From NCBI GenBank assembly GCA_003254905.1, contig QANU01028853.1, positions 1 through 64,000 of the forward strand: 64,000 nucleotides of DNA, read 5' to 3'. The position numbers were made by a program, and so were the translations under genes. Numbering within the stretch: position 1 is the first letter of the stretch; each line of letters opens with the position of its first letter. Shown piece after piece: positions 11,771 to 22,568 of the stretch. The notes beneath the pieces were generated by a model. The model searched no databases. It was given only the letters and a program-made list of their open reading frames with translations, and had not been told where the DNA came from. This DNA is from Nissolia schottii. Lineage: Eukaryota > Streptophyta > Magnoliopsida > Fabales > Fabaceae.

Positions 11771-12154
11771 TAGCTAACACATTCAAAACTTGATTATTCA
11801 CGTTCACAATACCGTGCATTAATGCTGATTGCCAAAGCTACAAGATTCCAGTATTAACAAAATTTACACTATTATTATTGTTGTTGTTTATTTTAAGTTA
11901 ATTTAAAGAGTTTAATTATTATATATCAATTAAATTTATATCATAAAAAAATTTAGTTAGATGACTATTAAAAAAGAAGTTTATATTATTACTCACTACA
12001 TTATAGTTAAGCTCATAAATAAAAGAACTAACATTAAACAAATTTTTATGACATACACCTAAATAAACATCAGACTCAAACCGAATCAATCGAAATTCAG
12101 TAAACTCTGCGGAAGAAGTCTAATCAAAACAAAATACGATGGAAGTTAAGACAA

Positions 12155-12361
12155 ACAAATGAATCGTTTAGCGGATTGATTTAAGTGATAAGCGGCTTGG
12201 TATCGCTTAAGTAAGGTCTCGAGTTCGAGACCTTGTGTACGCAGTTATTCCTGCTGGGAGACTCACCCGCCATAGCCAGGTGCGCGACCCGGATCGACCC
12301 GAATTAGTCAAGGCTAAGCCCCGGATACCGGGCAAGTAACCTAAAAAAAACAAATGAATCG
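12155..12361 (+). mobile_element. tRNA-derived SINE with perfect 12-bp target-site duplication
   Basis: The element is flanked by identical copies of ACAAATGAATCG at 12155-12166 and 12350-12361. It carries a pol III B-box-like AGTTCGAGACC at 12222-12232 and ends in a short A run just before the right duplication. The body between is about 183 bp and GC-richer than its surroundings. These are the hallmarks of a SINE, and the exact duplication suggests a fairly recent insertion. It lies about 400 bp upstream of the KH gene. Confidence 0.8.
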
Positions 12362-12769
12362 CTAAACTCTTGAGCCTTGACTACTGAGCTTACTGTTTTC
12401 AAGGTACCATTGTAACAGTAACTGTGCCTCCCTAACCGCTAGTAACATTGCAACCTTTTCACCCACACACAAGACGTAAATATAACAGTAACCTCAATTT
12501 CAACGAATAAAGACAAAGAACAGAACAAAAAAACTTGGTCCACGCTCCACAAAAAACAGCATTTCCTCGTTCCTTCCATTTTTCATCACTCCTCACTCTC
12601 TCTTTCTAACCCCAATTTCATTTCTTACACACCTCTGACCCACCCCTAACCCACCAAAATCCCCTTTCCCTCTCACTAAACCCCGCCATGAAACCCGCAA
12701 CCCTCCGCCCCTTCATTTCAGATCCAACCCACCACTGACCCGCCAACCCGACTCTTTTCGAACCGCACA

Positions 12770-15700
12770 ATGCAAGACCCGACATCCCCCGCCGAACCCG
12801 ACAGCTACCAATACGGCGCTGCCGCCGCCGCCAACTCCGCGCGGCCGAAGCGCAACAACCGCACGAAGCGGCCGGTGTTCAAGGTGCTCCCCGGCCAGAT
12901 CGCGTTTCGGATTGTGTGCCACGCGTCCACCGTCGGCGGCCTGATCGGGAGCTCCGGTTCCATCGTGTCCCAGCTCCGGCGAGAGACCGGCTGCAAAATC
13001 CACTGCGAGGACTCGGTCGCCGGCACCGAGGACCGGGTCATACTGGTAATCGGGCCGGTTTTGCCCCGAAAGGGCTTGACCCTGAGCGGCGGCGACGGGG
13101 AGGTCGAGGCCGTCGAGGTTTCGAGCGCGCAGGAAGCTGTGATTAGGGTTTTCGAGAGGATTTGGGAGCTCGAAGAGGAGAAAGGGGTTAACGCCAACAG
13201 GGGTGATATTTTGTGCAAGCTGTTGGCGCACACTTCTCAGATTGGAGCGGTTGTTGGGAAAGGAGGGAAGAACATAACCACCATTAGGAACAATAGCGGT
13301 TCCAAAATTAGGGTTTGCCCTCCTCCACATTGTGCTGCTAAAGATGAGGAGTTGCTTCAGGTCAGTGTCTTTTTTTTTCCCTTCTTTTTTGGATAATAAA
13401 TCATTATTTGTGAAATAGGAAGGATTGTTACTTGGTAGGGGTTTAGATGTCAATTTTGTTGTTAATGCTTTAATGGTCAACGCCTTCCCTTCTTTTTTCA
13501 TTTTTCTTCATCTTTAATGCTGTGTTGCTTAATTTGGAATAAAAATCACATTCCGCTGTGTGTGTAATTGAAGTGGGATTTCAATTTGAGATTGTAGGCA
13601 GTGCATGTGACACCTTTTGCAAAATTTGAATGTCCAAGTACTAAGATCTGCTGAGTAATTAATTGAGCAGATTAATTGGATCTGATGTGTTACCTTACCT
13701 AATGTTAAGACTTGGTTTTCTAGCAGCAAAATTTGTCGTTTCATTTCCCTTGTAACATTGGGCACAGCTTCTTTGTTTTGTGCTGCCATCTGGGTTTTCA
13801 TGTGATATAGTCAGAGTATATGTGCCTTAACAGGGATCACGTTGCCAAAAGAGGGGAAAAAATTGAAGATCCTAGTTCTGTGTTTGCAATTTGTTTTGAG
13901 GAACTTCTGAAAATAACATCATTCACTTGTTGATTGAAATGACTATATTTTGCCAATAGTATACCTAGAGAAGGGCATTAAATTCTTCTCTTTTGGGGGG
14001 TGGAACTTGTTTGATTGGCAGATAACTGGTGGACTTATGGCCGTAAAGAAAGCGCTGGTTGCTGTGTCTCATTGTCTTCAAGATTGTCCTCCAATGAGCA
14101 AAGCTCAAGTATCTTTGCCCACACCCGCTTCTAGCTCTTCTGATACATCATCTCCTGACCCGAATGCTGATCTTTACCCTCACCTTAATTCATGGTTACT
14201 CTCCATGGAAGGTTTATCTCTTTACGAGTCTTACGATGCTTCAAAACGGATGGCAAAGTCTAACAAAGCTTCTAGCTGTGACTCAAAAGGTGCAGAAGGT
14301 GAAGTTGTGTTCAGACTGCTTTGCTCTAATAATGTAGCCGGGAGTGTGATTGGCAAAAGAGGGGCTATAGTCAGATCTCTAGAAATCAAAACAGGCGCAT
14401 CCATTATCTTTGGAGCTCCTTTAAGCGATTTTGCTGAGCGCGTTATCACCATTTCAGCTAGAGAGGTTAGTCATACCAGAAAGTTGCACTATGCCACTAA
14501 TGACTCATGCTCATGGTATTTTCACAGGTCTTTTTACCCCTATCTTGCACACATGTTCATGCACATACATATAAGCAAGCATTTTATTACATTTGCATGA
14601 AAACATTGTAATTGCCATAATGTTTTTTGTTGATTTGAAATTGGCTCTGTTTATCCAGAACCTTGAATCTTGTCATTCTCCTGCACAAGATGCTGTTATT
14701 CTTGTGTTTGCTAGAATTGTTGAAGATCACATTGACAAGGGTTTTCTCTCTACCTCTAGTATGGAGTCACCTGTAAGTGTGAGGCTTTTAGTTGCTTCAA
14801 GCACAGTTAGTTGTTTGAGTGGCAATGAAGGTAAGGTAGTTTCAGAATTGAGAGAAGTAACAGGGGCTGATATACAACTATTGCATGGACAGTCAGTTCC
14901 GTGTGACGCTTCAGATAATGTTGTGGTATTGCAGGTACAGTTACTAATTTTTACCTAATCAAGTTAACTTTGTTTTGCAAACTATCTTAAAGGTTTACAG
15001 GTTCTCTAACTATTCAGTTATTACCTTTTGTTGCCATATCCTGATATTGTTTCATGATAGAATTAGAAGCTCTGATGAGCTTTTGCAAATGTGTTTCAAT
15101 AAAATAAGTAGAAACTATCTGTTTTATCCTACACAGAAGCATTCCTCATTTGTTAGTTTCTTTCAAGAACCATTCTGTGTCTTGTGAATATACTAGAACA
15201 GTACATTACTATATTTGCATTCGGTGTTTTATATGCTTAGTGATTGGTGTAGTATGCCTGGCATAGGTTAGACCTTAAGTCCATATCTGATAGCAAATAT
15301 CTTATTTTTGAATTTTTCTGCTGTGGGTTAACTATGGAGCCATTCAGGCACTCAGAAAAGCTGAGTTTCTTGTTGTTGCTCAAACAGTCTTTTGTTACTG
15401 TTTTCTAGTCAATATTGTGATTAGAGAGAGAGATTTCGTGCAGATTACTGGTGGGTACAGATGTGTACAAAATGCCCTATATAAAGTCACTTGTATCATC
15501 AGGGATAATGTTTCACCCAATGAGGGGCTTTCTGAAGCGAGAACGAAACCCATTTGGAAAGTGAATAAGGATCCTCTGAAGGGTAATCATTTTGGCCATG
15601 GAAAATCTGCTTTCCCTTCTGGGAGGTTTCTGCCAAAGGTATTCTTAACCTCTTCTGTATTTACTATATCTCCCAATTTTCAATACAAGTCTTTCTTGTT

Positions 15701-16841
15701 CTTCCTAGGCTCTTGGGACAAGATCATTTAAGAGTATTTATATTTGCAGAATGCTGGGGTACATGACGCAACAATCTCAGCAAATGGAGAATTACATTCG
15801 AATTTAAGTGAGAATTCGGAACTTGGGAGGTGAGTATAATGCAGCACGGACTACAAGTATCTTTGCTGTTATTCTTTACCCTTTTCCTTTTTCTTATTCC
15901 TGTCTCAGTGAATTTGAGCATTTGATACTGTGCTTATACTCCACTATGCAATAAAAGTTTCATTTCTTGCCCAATTCTTTTTTGCTTTGGAGAGCTGTTG
16001 CTTTTTGGTTGTGATCAATCTTCTTAAATTAAGTATCTTGGTTTTGTAAATGCTTGATTTTGAACCAATGGCATAATATAGTAAATGGAAGTCAAGAAAT
16101 TAAGTAGCATATTACTGGATAGACAAATATCTCATTTGTTAACATAGCTGCAGGCTTCTGAATTTTCTCTCAACTCTTATGCTGAATAAAAAATCTTTTG
16201 GCAGAGGAAACTTGCTTGCTACTGTGACAAATACTACTGTGGAGATTATAGTTTCTGAGCATGTCTTTGGCTCTGTTTATGGCGAAGATGGTGGCAATTT
16301 GGATCGAGTCAGACAGGTTCGTGGTTACTCCCTTTAAAAAGATATGATCGAACACATTTCACGTTGTTGTTGTTTAACACGATTTAACACATTTTTCTGG
16401 AAATTATGGACATCTTTTGTCATCAAATTAGTAGTTATTGATGCTTTTCAGAATTTCATAATCATGGTTAACTAGTAAGATCTTCAACGGCAGAAAATTG
16501 AGTGAGTGTATATAACATAACAACACATGGACACTTTCCCCTTCAAAATATAACAAAATTTGGATTCATGTTTTTGTAGACACTAAACATCACTGTTCTA
16601 CATAAGCAGTTACTCTCGTTATGTTTCTGGATCATAAAATGGCTTTACATTGAAGTTGGTGTTGACATGTGTGTCTTGTGTTTTGTGAGACCAGATTTCA
16701 GGTGCAAGCGTTCAAGTTTATGACCCTAGTGTCGGAAAAAGTGGAGGCAGGGTTGTCATATCTGGGACGCCTGATCAAACCTTTGCGGCGCAGAGTTTGC
16801 TTCAAGCCTTCATTCAAACTGGACAAAGAGCACCAGAATGA
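12770..16841 (+). CDS. KH-domain RNA-binding protein with five KH domains (At2g22600-like)
   Basis: Seven coding exons are placed at 12770-13360, 14022-14465, 14659-14934, 15444-15638, 15750-15829, 16205-16316 and 16695-16841. All introns are GT-AG and the phases close to give 614 residues. Five KH domains follow a basic N-terminus: KH1 about 39-110 (GLIGSSGS), KH2 about 144-220 (GAVVGKGGKNI), KH3 about 291-365 (GSVIGKRGAIV), KH4 about 383-455 (GNEG loop) and KH5 about 534-605 (GSVYGEDGG). KH domains bind single-stranded RNA through the GxxG loop. The family includes plant HEN4/RCF3-type regulators of mRNA processing and transcription. The loops of KH4 and KH5 are acidic, so those two may not bind RNA strongly. 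Exon 1 is strikingly GC-rich compared with the rest. The start at 12770 is the first ATG in a CT-rich 5' leader. Confidence 0.92.
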
Positions 16842-17405
16842 CAGTCTTTCAAGTCAGGCTCGTGCAAAGCTGCATATAACATTATCAGTTCTTACTTCAG
16901 GAGGTGCCATAAAGTGGTGTATATAGAAAATATAACACTTACCTTCTTCACCTTGTGAATATGATGGATTCACTGTTTTTTTCTTAAAGATGATGCTTAC
17001 TCCCTAATATAGACTAAAAACAGGTTTTGTTCTGATTTTTCTGTCTCTTCTTTTTTTTTTCTTTCCTTTTTTTTAGGGGTGGAGCGAGCTCAGCACTGTA
17101 CCACTGATCAGTAGTATCATGTTGCTCCAAGACTTATTTATAAGAATTCAACCTTTTTGTTTTTTTTTACTAATGTTTAGATTTGCATGCCCATCTTTAC
17201 TGATAAAGAGACATGGTTAAAATATTTCTGATCTGTTAGAACATATATTTACATTTACGAATAAGTTTGTTTTGAGACTAGGAGGACACAACCGGTGTTG
17301 GGAGGGGTAGCATAGTAACCCAAGTTGGATTAGTCAGTCCTACTAGTGATGAAGTGTGGATACGAGTGTAAGGAATAAAATAAATTATAATTTAAAACTA
17401 AAATT
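16842..17405 (+). other. Probable 3' UTR of the KH gene and spacer
   Basis: Downstream of the stop codon there is a pyrimidine tract ending in TTTTTTTTAG at about 17076, which could be the acceptor of a 3'-UTR intron. No coding sequence is visible. Confidence 0.35.
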
Positions 17406-17612
17406 TATATTAAAATGTAAGTACTAACAAGGGTGTTATTAGGCATAGTGGTAGAGACATACAGGCCTTAAGAGGAAGACGTTGATTTGATTCCCAAAAA
17501 ATATCATAGTTGAGAGGGTAAGTCTTTCTATGCTCGAATGGATTAATCTCCTTCCTTGTTAATATGGTTGGGGACCTTTATTGCACCAAAAAAAATATAT
17601 TAAAATGCAAGT
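17406..17612 (+). mobile_element. tRNA-derived SINE with 17-bp target-site duplication
   Basis: The flanks TATATTAAAATGTAAGT (17406-17422) and TATATTAAAATGCAAGT (17596-17612) are a 17-bp duplication with one mismatch. Inside are an A-box-like TTAGGCATAGTGG (near 17439-17451), a B-box-like GATTTGATTCC (17484-17494) and an A-rich 3' end. It is unrelated in sequence to the SINE at 12155. Confidence 0.8.
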
Positions 17613-19387
17613 TGACTTAGATTTAATTTACACTATTTCAATTATAGTTTAAGGTGTGTATCACCAATCATTCTAGAATAATCAATGGTATACAATTTAG
17701 GTGTAGCATACATTGATTTTCTTTGGACAAAAGAATTCTTTAGCATACATTGTAGAAACTGAAATCCAATCATCAAGGTGGTTAAAAAGGAGTTTTTACC
17801 AAAAAATAGTTGGAAGATGGTATACATTGTACACTATAATAATATTAAATAATCAATATCAATATATAAATCAATTTCACGTCAAAATAATATATAAAAA
17901 AGTTTAAAAAATAATATTAATTACTAAAGTAACATTTTATAATTAGTACTTTAGTAAATTTACGCACATAGTTTAATTAGTAAGATGCTTTAGAGTGAAA
18001 TGTAGGTGTTGAATTGGAAATGATGGTAGTGTAATACAAATGTTTTTTAAAGAAGCAGTTTTAGTTTTACTATTTGTACAATTAAAATACATCCAATGCA
18101 CAACTAACATATACTATTCGATATAAAATAAATTAGTCTTTCAACATTCTCTCTATCTCCATTTCAAAGCCCATCTGCTCCTCCCCTCCGTGCATAGTGG
18201 TCTCACCAATGGCACTGGTGTGGAGCTTCCCCTATTCTTGCATTGAGTTGCATGCAATCCTCCTCACTAGCAAAATGTTGCCGGCGACGAGGAGGGGCAT
18301 GACAAAGAGAAGACGACGAGTTCCGATGAGTTTTGAAGAGAAGATGCAGAGAAACAGACCTTTTTTAGTTAGAGAAATAAACAATCTAAACCAAATAAAC
18401 CAACATTTTAAAATAGAGAAGTAAACAATCTTAAAAAGGCATAAAACAAACGTTACAAAACAAAGAAACCAACAATATCCATTGAAAAAACGAACCGTAT
18501 TAATCATGGAAAATTGGTGAAATGAAGAATAAATCACTTCGGGTTGAATCCGCCGTAACCACCGCAAGCCACCACCACGCGGTTGAGGTGAGGGTGTGGT
18601 GGTAATTGGGGCTAGGGGTGCTAACAGTGGGGGATTAGGGTGAGAGGGTTGTTGCAATGGTGGGTTTAGGTGGCAATTGTGGTGAGGGATAGGAGTGAGA
18701 GGGTGGTGGCAGTGTAGGAGACTGAATGTTGAACAAGACAGAGAGAATGAAAAAGTGAGAATGTGTTTAGGGGTTTGAAACAGAGGAAGAGTTGAGAAGA
18801 AGATAGAGTGATGAATGTATGGTAAAGTATTTTGGTTTTACAAATAACATTTTTATTTGTCAAGTGTTTTTTTTATCTTCTTATTTTATTATATACCAGT
18901 ATTACAATATGATACTAGCGTTTTAGATCGGCATTCTGTGCCTATCATGGATTAAATGGTAAACATTTAAGTATAAAGGTGGTTTTATATTATTACCATT
19001 AAAAAAAAATATGTATAAGGTGGGTTTTTTTTTAAGTGAGTGAAATAATGTAATTGAAATAAGAGGTATACGAAGAAAACTATAAATAATAACATTGGAG
19101 GATAAAAATGAAAAAACAAATATTGAGGAAATCTCTCCTTTATATGTGTAACAGATATATTATTTTAAGAGTGAACAACTAAATCCAAAGAAAAAAATGA
19201 AAATAAAAATGCAAATTAATAAACTCAAAAAAATTGCAGAAGCAATAAATAAGTGAAAATTCGAAAATGCAGCACGAGTCACAAGTATATATTGACAGCG
19301 ACGTTTTCAGTGTACTCCATGTGAAAGAGTACCATTTTAAGGAAGCAAAGATACTTTATGACACAATCGTGTTCCTAGATATCGATA
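17613..19387. other. Intergenic, no supported gene
   Basis: AT-rich sequence with a more GC-rich island near 18180-18800, where short open frames occur on both strands. None shows a recognisable domain, splice structure or codon pattern that would support a gene. Confidence 0.4.
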
Positions 19388-19797
19388 TACAAAGACATTT
19401 GTCTAACACATGTGTTATACATATTTAAAAATATTTAAATAAAAAATTTATAATTATTTGTGTTTAAGTGTGTTCGAATTACATTCGAACATTTTTTGAG
19501 CTGTGTTTATACTGTGTTTGAGAAAAATATTTTAAATATTAAATAATCTATAATAATATAAATTTTAAAAAAAATTACAAATATTAATGCATGAAAAGAT
19601 CTTAAATGTTTCATATATTTTAAAAAGAACTTTGAAAATATGAAAAATTGGTAGTTTAATATTGATAAAAGTATTAAGATTTTATTATAAATATTTAAAT
19701 TTACACTTATATATGTCATGTCATGTCTTATAAAATTTTTAAATTAGTGTGTTAACATATTACGTGTTGTATCATGTCTTGTTTCTATGTCGGTCAT
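19388..19797 (+). repeat. Dispersed repeat, copy 1 of 2
   Basis: This roughly 410-bp AT-rich segment aligns along its whole length with the reverse complement of 42425-42826. A shared landmark is TTTTTTGAG followed some 30 bp later by ATATTAAATAAT. Both ends are rich in GACA/TGTC words that roughly form terminal inverted repeats. It is a non-autonomous element family; the superfamily is not resolved. Confidence 0.6.
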
Positions 19798-19830
19798 CCT
19801 TAAGTATTTTCAATGTGCATATCAAAAAAC

Positions 19831-21058
19831 CTGTTATATCAAGTTTTTTTCTTGTAATTTGATTTTTTAATACTAAAAAGACCATTATACCCCTCTTTAA
19901 ATCAAATTTTCTTTTCTCTCGTCTAGACCAATATCCGACAGCCTCTCCTCCTCCTCCACCCACATCTCACCACTTCGCTCGACACACAATCCATGAGTCA
20001 TATCTAATGCCACTATAAAAAGTTGTGCTATAAAATGTTGAATCATGAGCTATAAAAAGCAAAACACACTATGACTCCATTAAATTTGTCGCTCAGAAAA
20101 CACTAACTACACCATTTGAAAACAGAGAACCACCACTGCGCTACAAAACCCCTGACAAGCCGTGACCAATTGACTGACAACAAACACACTACACTAAATT
20201 TCCTCTAATATGCTTGCTATCACACAAATTTTAATTAACTAAATCCAAAATCACAATTACAAACTCAACTGATCGTTAATCAAATAATCCACCACGAACT
20301 TGTAATGTAGTTATATTTGTAATTCAGCCAAGCCTTTTTACTAACCACCGCATCGGTGGCACCACATACTCTCCATGACTACATTCCCTTCCTTTCACCT
20401 CATTTGGTCCATACATACTCTTAAAATATTTTTCACTCAACGACTGCGTTTCACCGCCTTTGCCGTTTAATACCTCTACTTTCTCCATATATGTCCTTAA
20501 TGGTAAATAAACACGGACTCCATTTTTCTATTTTTTTTTAATATCAAAGTAACATTAACATGTAAACTTGTTTCTCTATGCAAGGTCCGCTGGTGCCTCT
20601 TTCACCTTAACAATACTATTCATTTTTCAACCGTTAGATCAAAGTTACACTCAGTTCAATGGTCTATAACGTGGTTTAGCACGAGAAAAGTTAAGTGTAC
20701 ATTAAAAATGCGTTTTTCTAAAGGTGAACACCAAATACATGACCTATATTGACAAGCAATAGTGTCAAGTGTGGGTTGTGAGAATGTGATTGGTTGATGA
20801 GCACATTTGCAACTGCCGTATGCAAACACCACAAAGACAACCAACAAAAAGGCGAGTTTTTGAAGAGAAGAGAAAGATCTCGGGTATGATCTTGATTTTG
20901 GGGAGGGTAATCGGAACAAAAAGGTGTTGTCAAAATTATTGACATTAATTTTGGGGGATGGAGAAGGGCAATGAAATGAAAATTTAACTTTAAATGAGGG
21001 GTATAGTGGTCTTTTTAATGGTTAAAGAATAAAAATAAAGAAAACCCCTAATATAACC
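19831..21058. mobile_element. Element with about 80-bp terminal inverted repeats, possible non-autonomous MULE
   Basis: The segment at 19831-19912 matches the reverse complement of 20975-21058 at roughly 75-80% by eye. A shared core is AAAAAGACCATTATACCCCT against AAAAAGACCACTATACCCCT. The enclosed 1.05 kb contains no transposase but has a more GC-rich, gene-like stretch (20650-20930). Long terminal inverted repeats around unrelated DNA are typical of Mutator-like elements. I could not identify a 9-bp target-site duplication, so the superfamily remains an inference. Confidence 0.5.
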
Positions 21059-22568
21059 CAATTAAAGAAAGGTAAATTGCTATAGCAAGTTGAATAAATG
21101 GTCCAAATTCAATGTGCACCTTTACAAGGTGCACACCAAAAACATAACTGTTTATAGCATTTCAAATCGCATTTTTGATAGGATTTTAGGTAATTTAAAT
21201 TTTAAAAATGTTACACGTTCATCCAATTTTATACACCTGTACATACAACATTAATAATGCACAAACTTTATTTTCATGAGTGCATAAACATTACAAACTT
21301 ATAGATGATATTCTCAATTATACTTAATTAAGTGCACAAACATTATAAATATTAAAATACAAACTTTATGTATATAAGTATAAGGTGTATGTATGATGTA
21401 TATTTTTTTGTGTACGTGTCGCAGGACTCTTTAAATTTTAGGTGTCATCTAATAAATGTATGTAACATTAATCTGAAACGAGTTTTTAACCACCAAGCTA
21501 ATGAGATTAGATCCTAGAGTTGCCAAATCCAAATCCAATATAAAGAAACGAAGTCGGGGAAATTATTTGCAATAACTTAGATTATTTGTAGTTCAACCTA
21601 AACCTGTTCGGTCCAGTATCAAGTGTGCACCTTTTTTGCATGTACATTCATGTGGACCATGTGTCCATAATATGAGCTTCATTTTGGACCATTGAATGTA
21701 GTGTTAACATGATCTGATGGTTGTAATGGATGAAGAATGTCTATTATGGAAAGGGTTGTAGGTGGACATCCAAGTTTGTAATGGGTGAATAGGTTGCAGG
21801 GGTTTTTAATTTTTGCAAAAGACAAAATGCATTTCAAGTGTGAATTTACATAATAGGGCATGATCAATTATGGTCTGAAGCTGCAGGTGGAATTCGACGG
21901 ACTGAACATATAGTAATATGTAATTAATGCATGTTAGATTAAATATAATTTAACTTAAGTAAATTTAGTAATTTTAATTTTTTGGTGCAAATTATATTTC
22001 AGTGTCACGTGAAATTTTTGTTACCGTTGGCATATTTTTTTGGAATACAGTTAATTAATTTGTAGGCACACGAAGTAATTTGTGGTAACCCAGTTAAAAT
22101 GAGAGATGAAACATAAAGTTACACATTAAAAATAATTTGTATTATGTAAATTATAAATAGTTAAAATATAATTAAGTATAACTATTAGTGAAAAATAATG
22201 GGAGATGCATCTGTTGAATGACTTGCTTGAATTCGTCTACTGCAAGGGCATATGATGCACCGTGAAGAATTACATATGAAAGTGGTACTGTGCATGCCGA
22301 ATTCAGATGACACCAGAAACAATATAATTGGCTATTACAGGTGACCACAGGGTGTGCAGCTTTTCTGCGTGCACACTGGAAACGCGACCTGAAATTGGAT
22401 AGAAGTTGAAATAGTTTGTGAAAGAATAAAAATGAGTACGGGTTCACACCTCACATAAACCCCAACTAAACTTGGCCCTTTTTTTCTTCATTTAATTTTT
22501 AAAAATAAATTGATTGATTTTATTTTTTTACTTCTTTTTTTTTTTTTTTTTAAGTGTAGCATGGAAAT
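21059..22568. other. Intergenic, upstream of the DYW-PPR gene
   Basis: AT-rich, no supported gene. A 9-bp-arm hairpin (GTGCACCTT, TAC loop, AAGGTGCAC) lies at about 21114-21134. A poly-T run at 22534-22552 lies just upstream of the DYW-PPR start codon and probably falls in its 5' leader or promoter. Confidence 0.4.

Noticed and set aside
12200-12240. Possible tRNA gene
   Set aside because: Only the B-box-like motif is present and no cloverleaf can be folded; the flanking target-site duplication and A tail make it a SINE.
12713-13501. Minus-strand open frame of 262 codons opposite KH exon 1
   Set aside because: It is a shadow of the GC-rich KH exon. The sense frame carries KH domains and a proper splice donor.
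18232-18863. Gene in the GC-richer island near 18.2-18.8 kb
   Set aside because: Short open frames on both strands lack domains, consistent codon use and splice structure.
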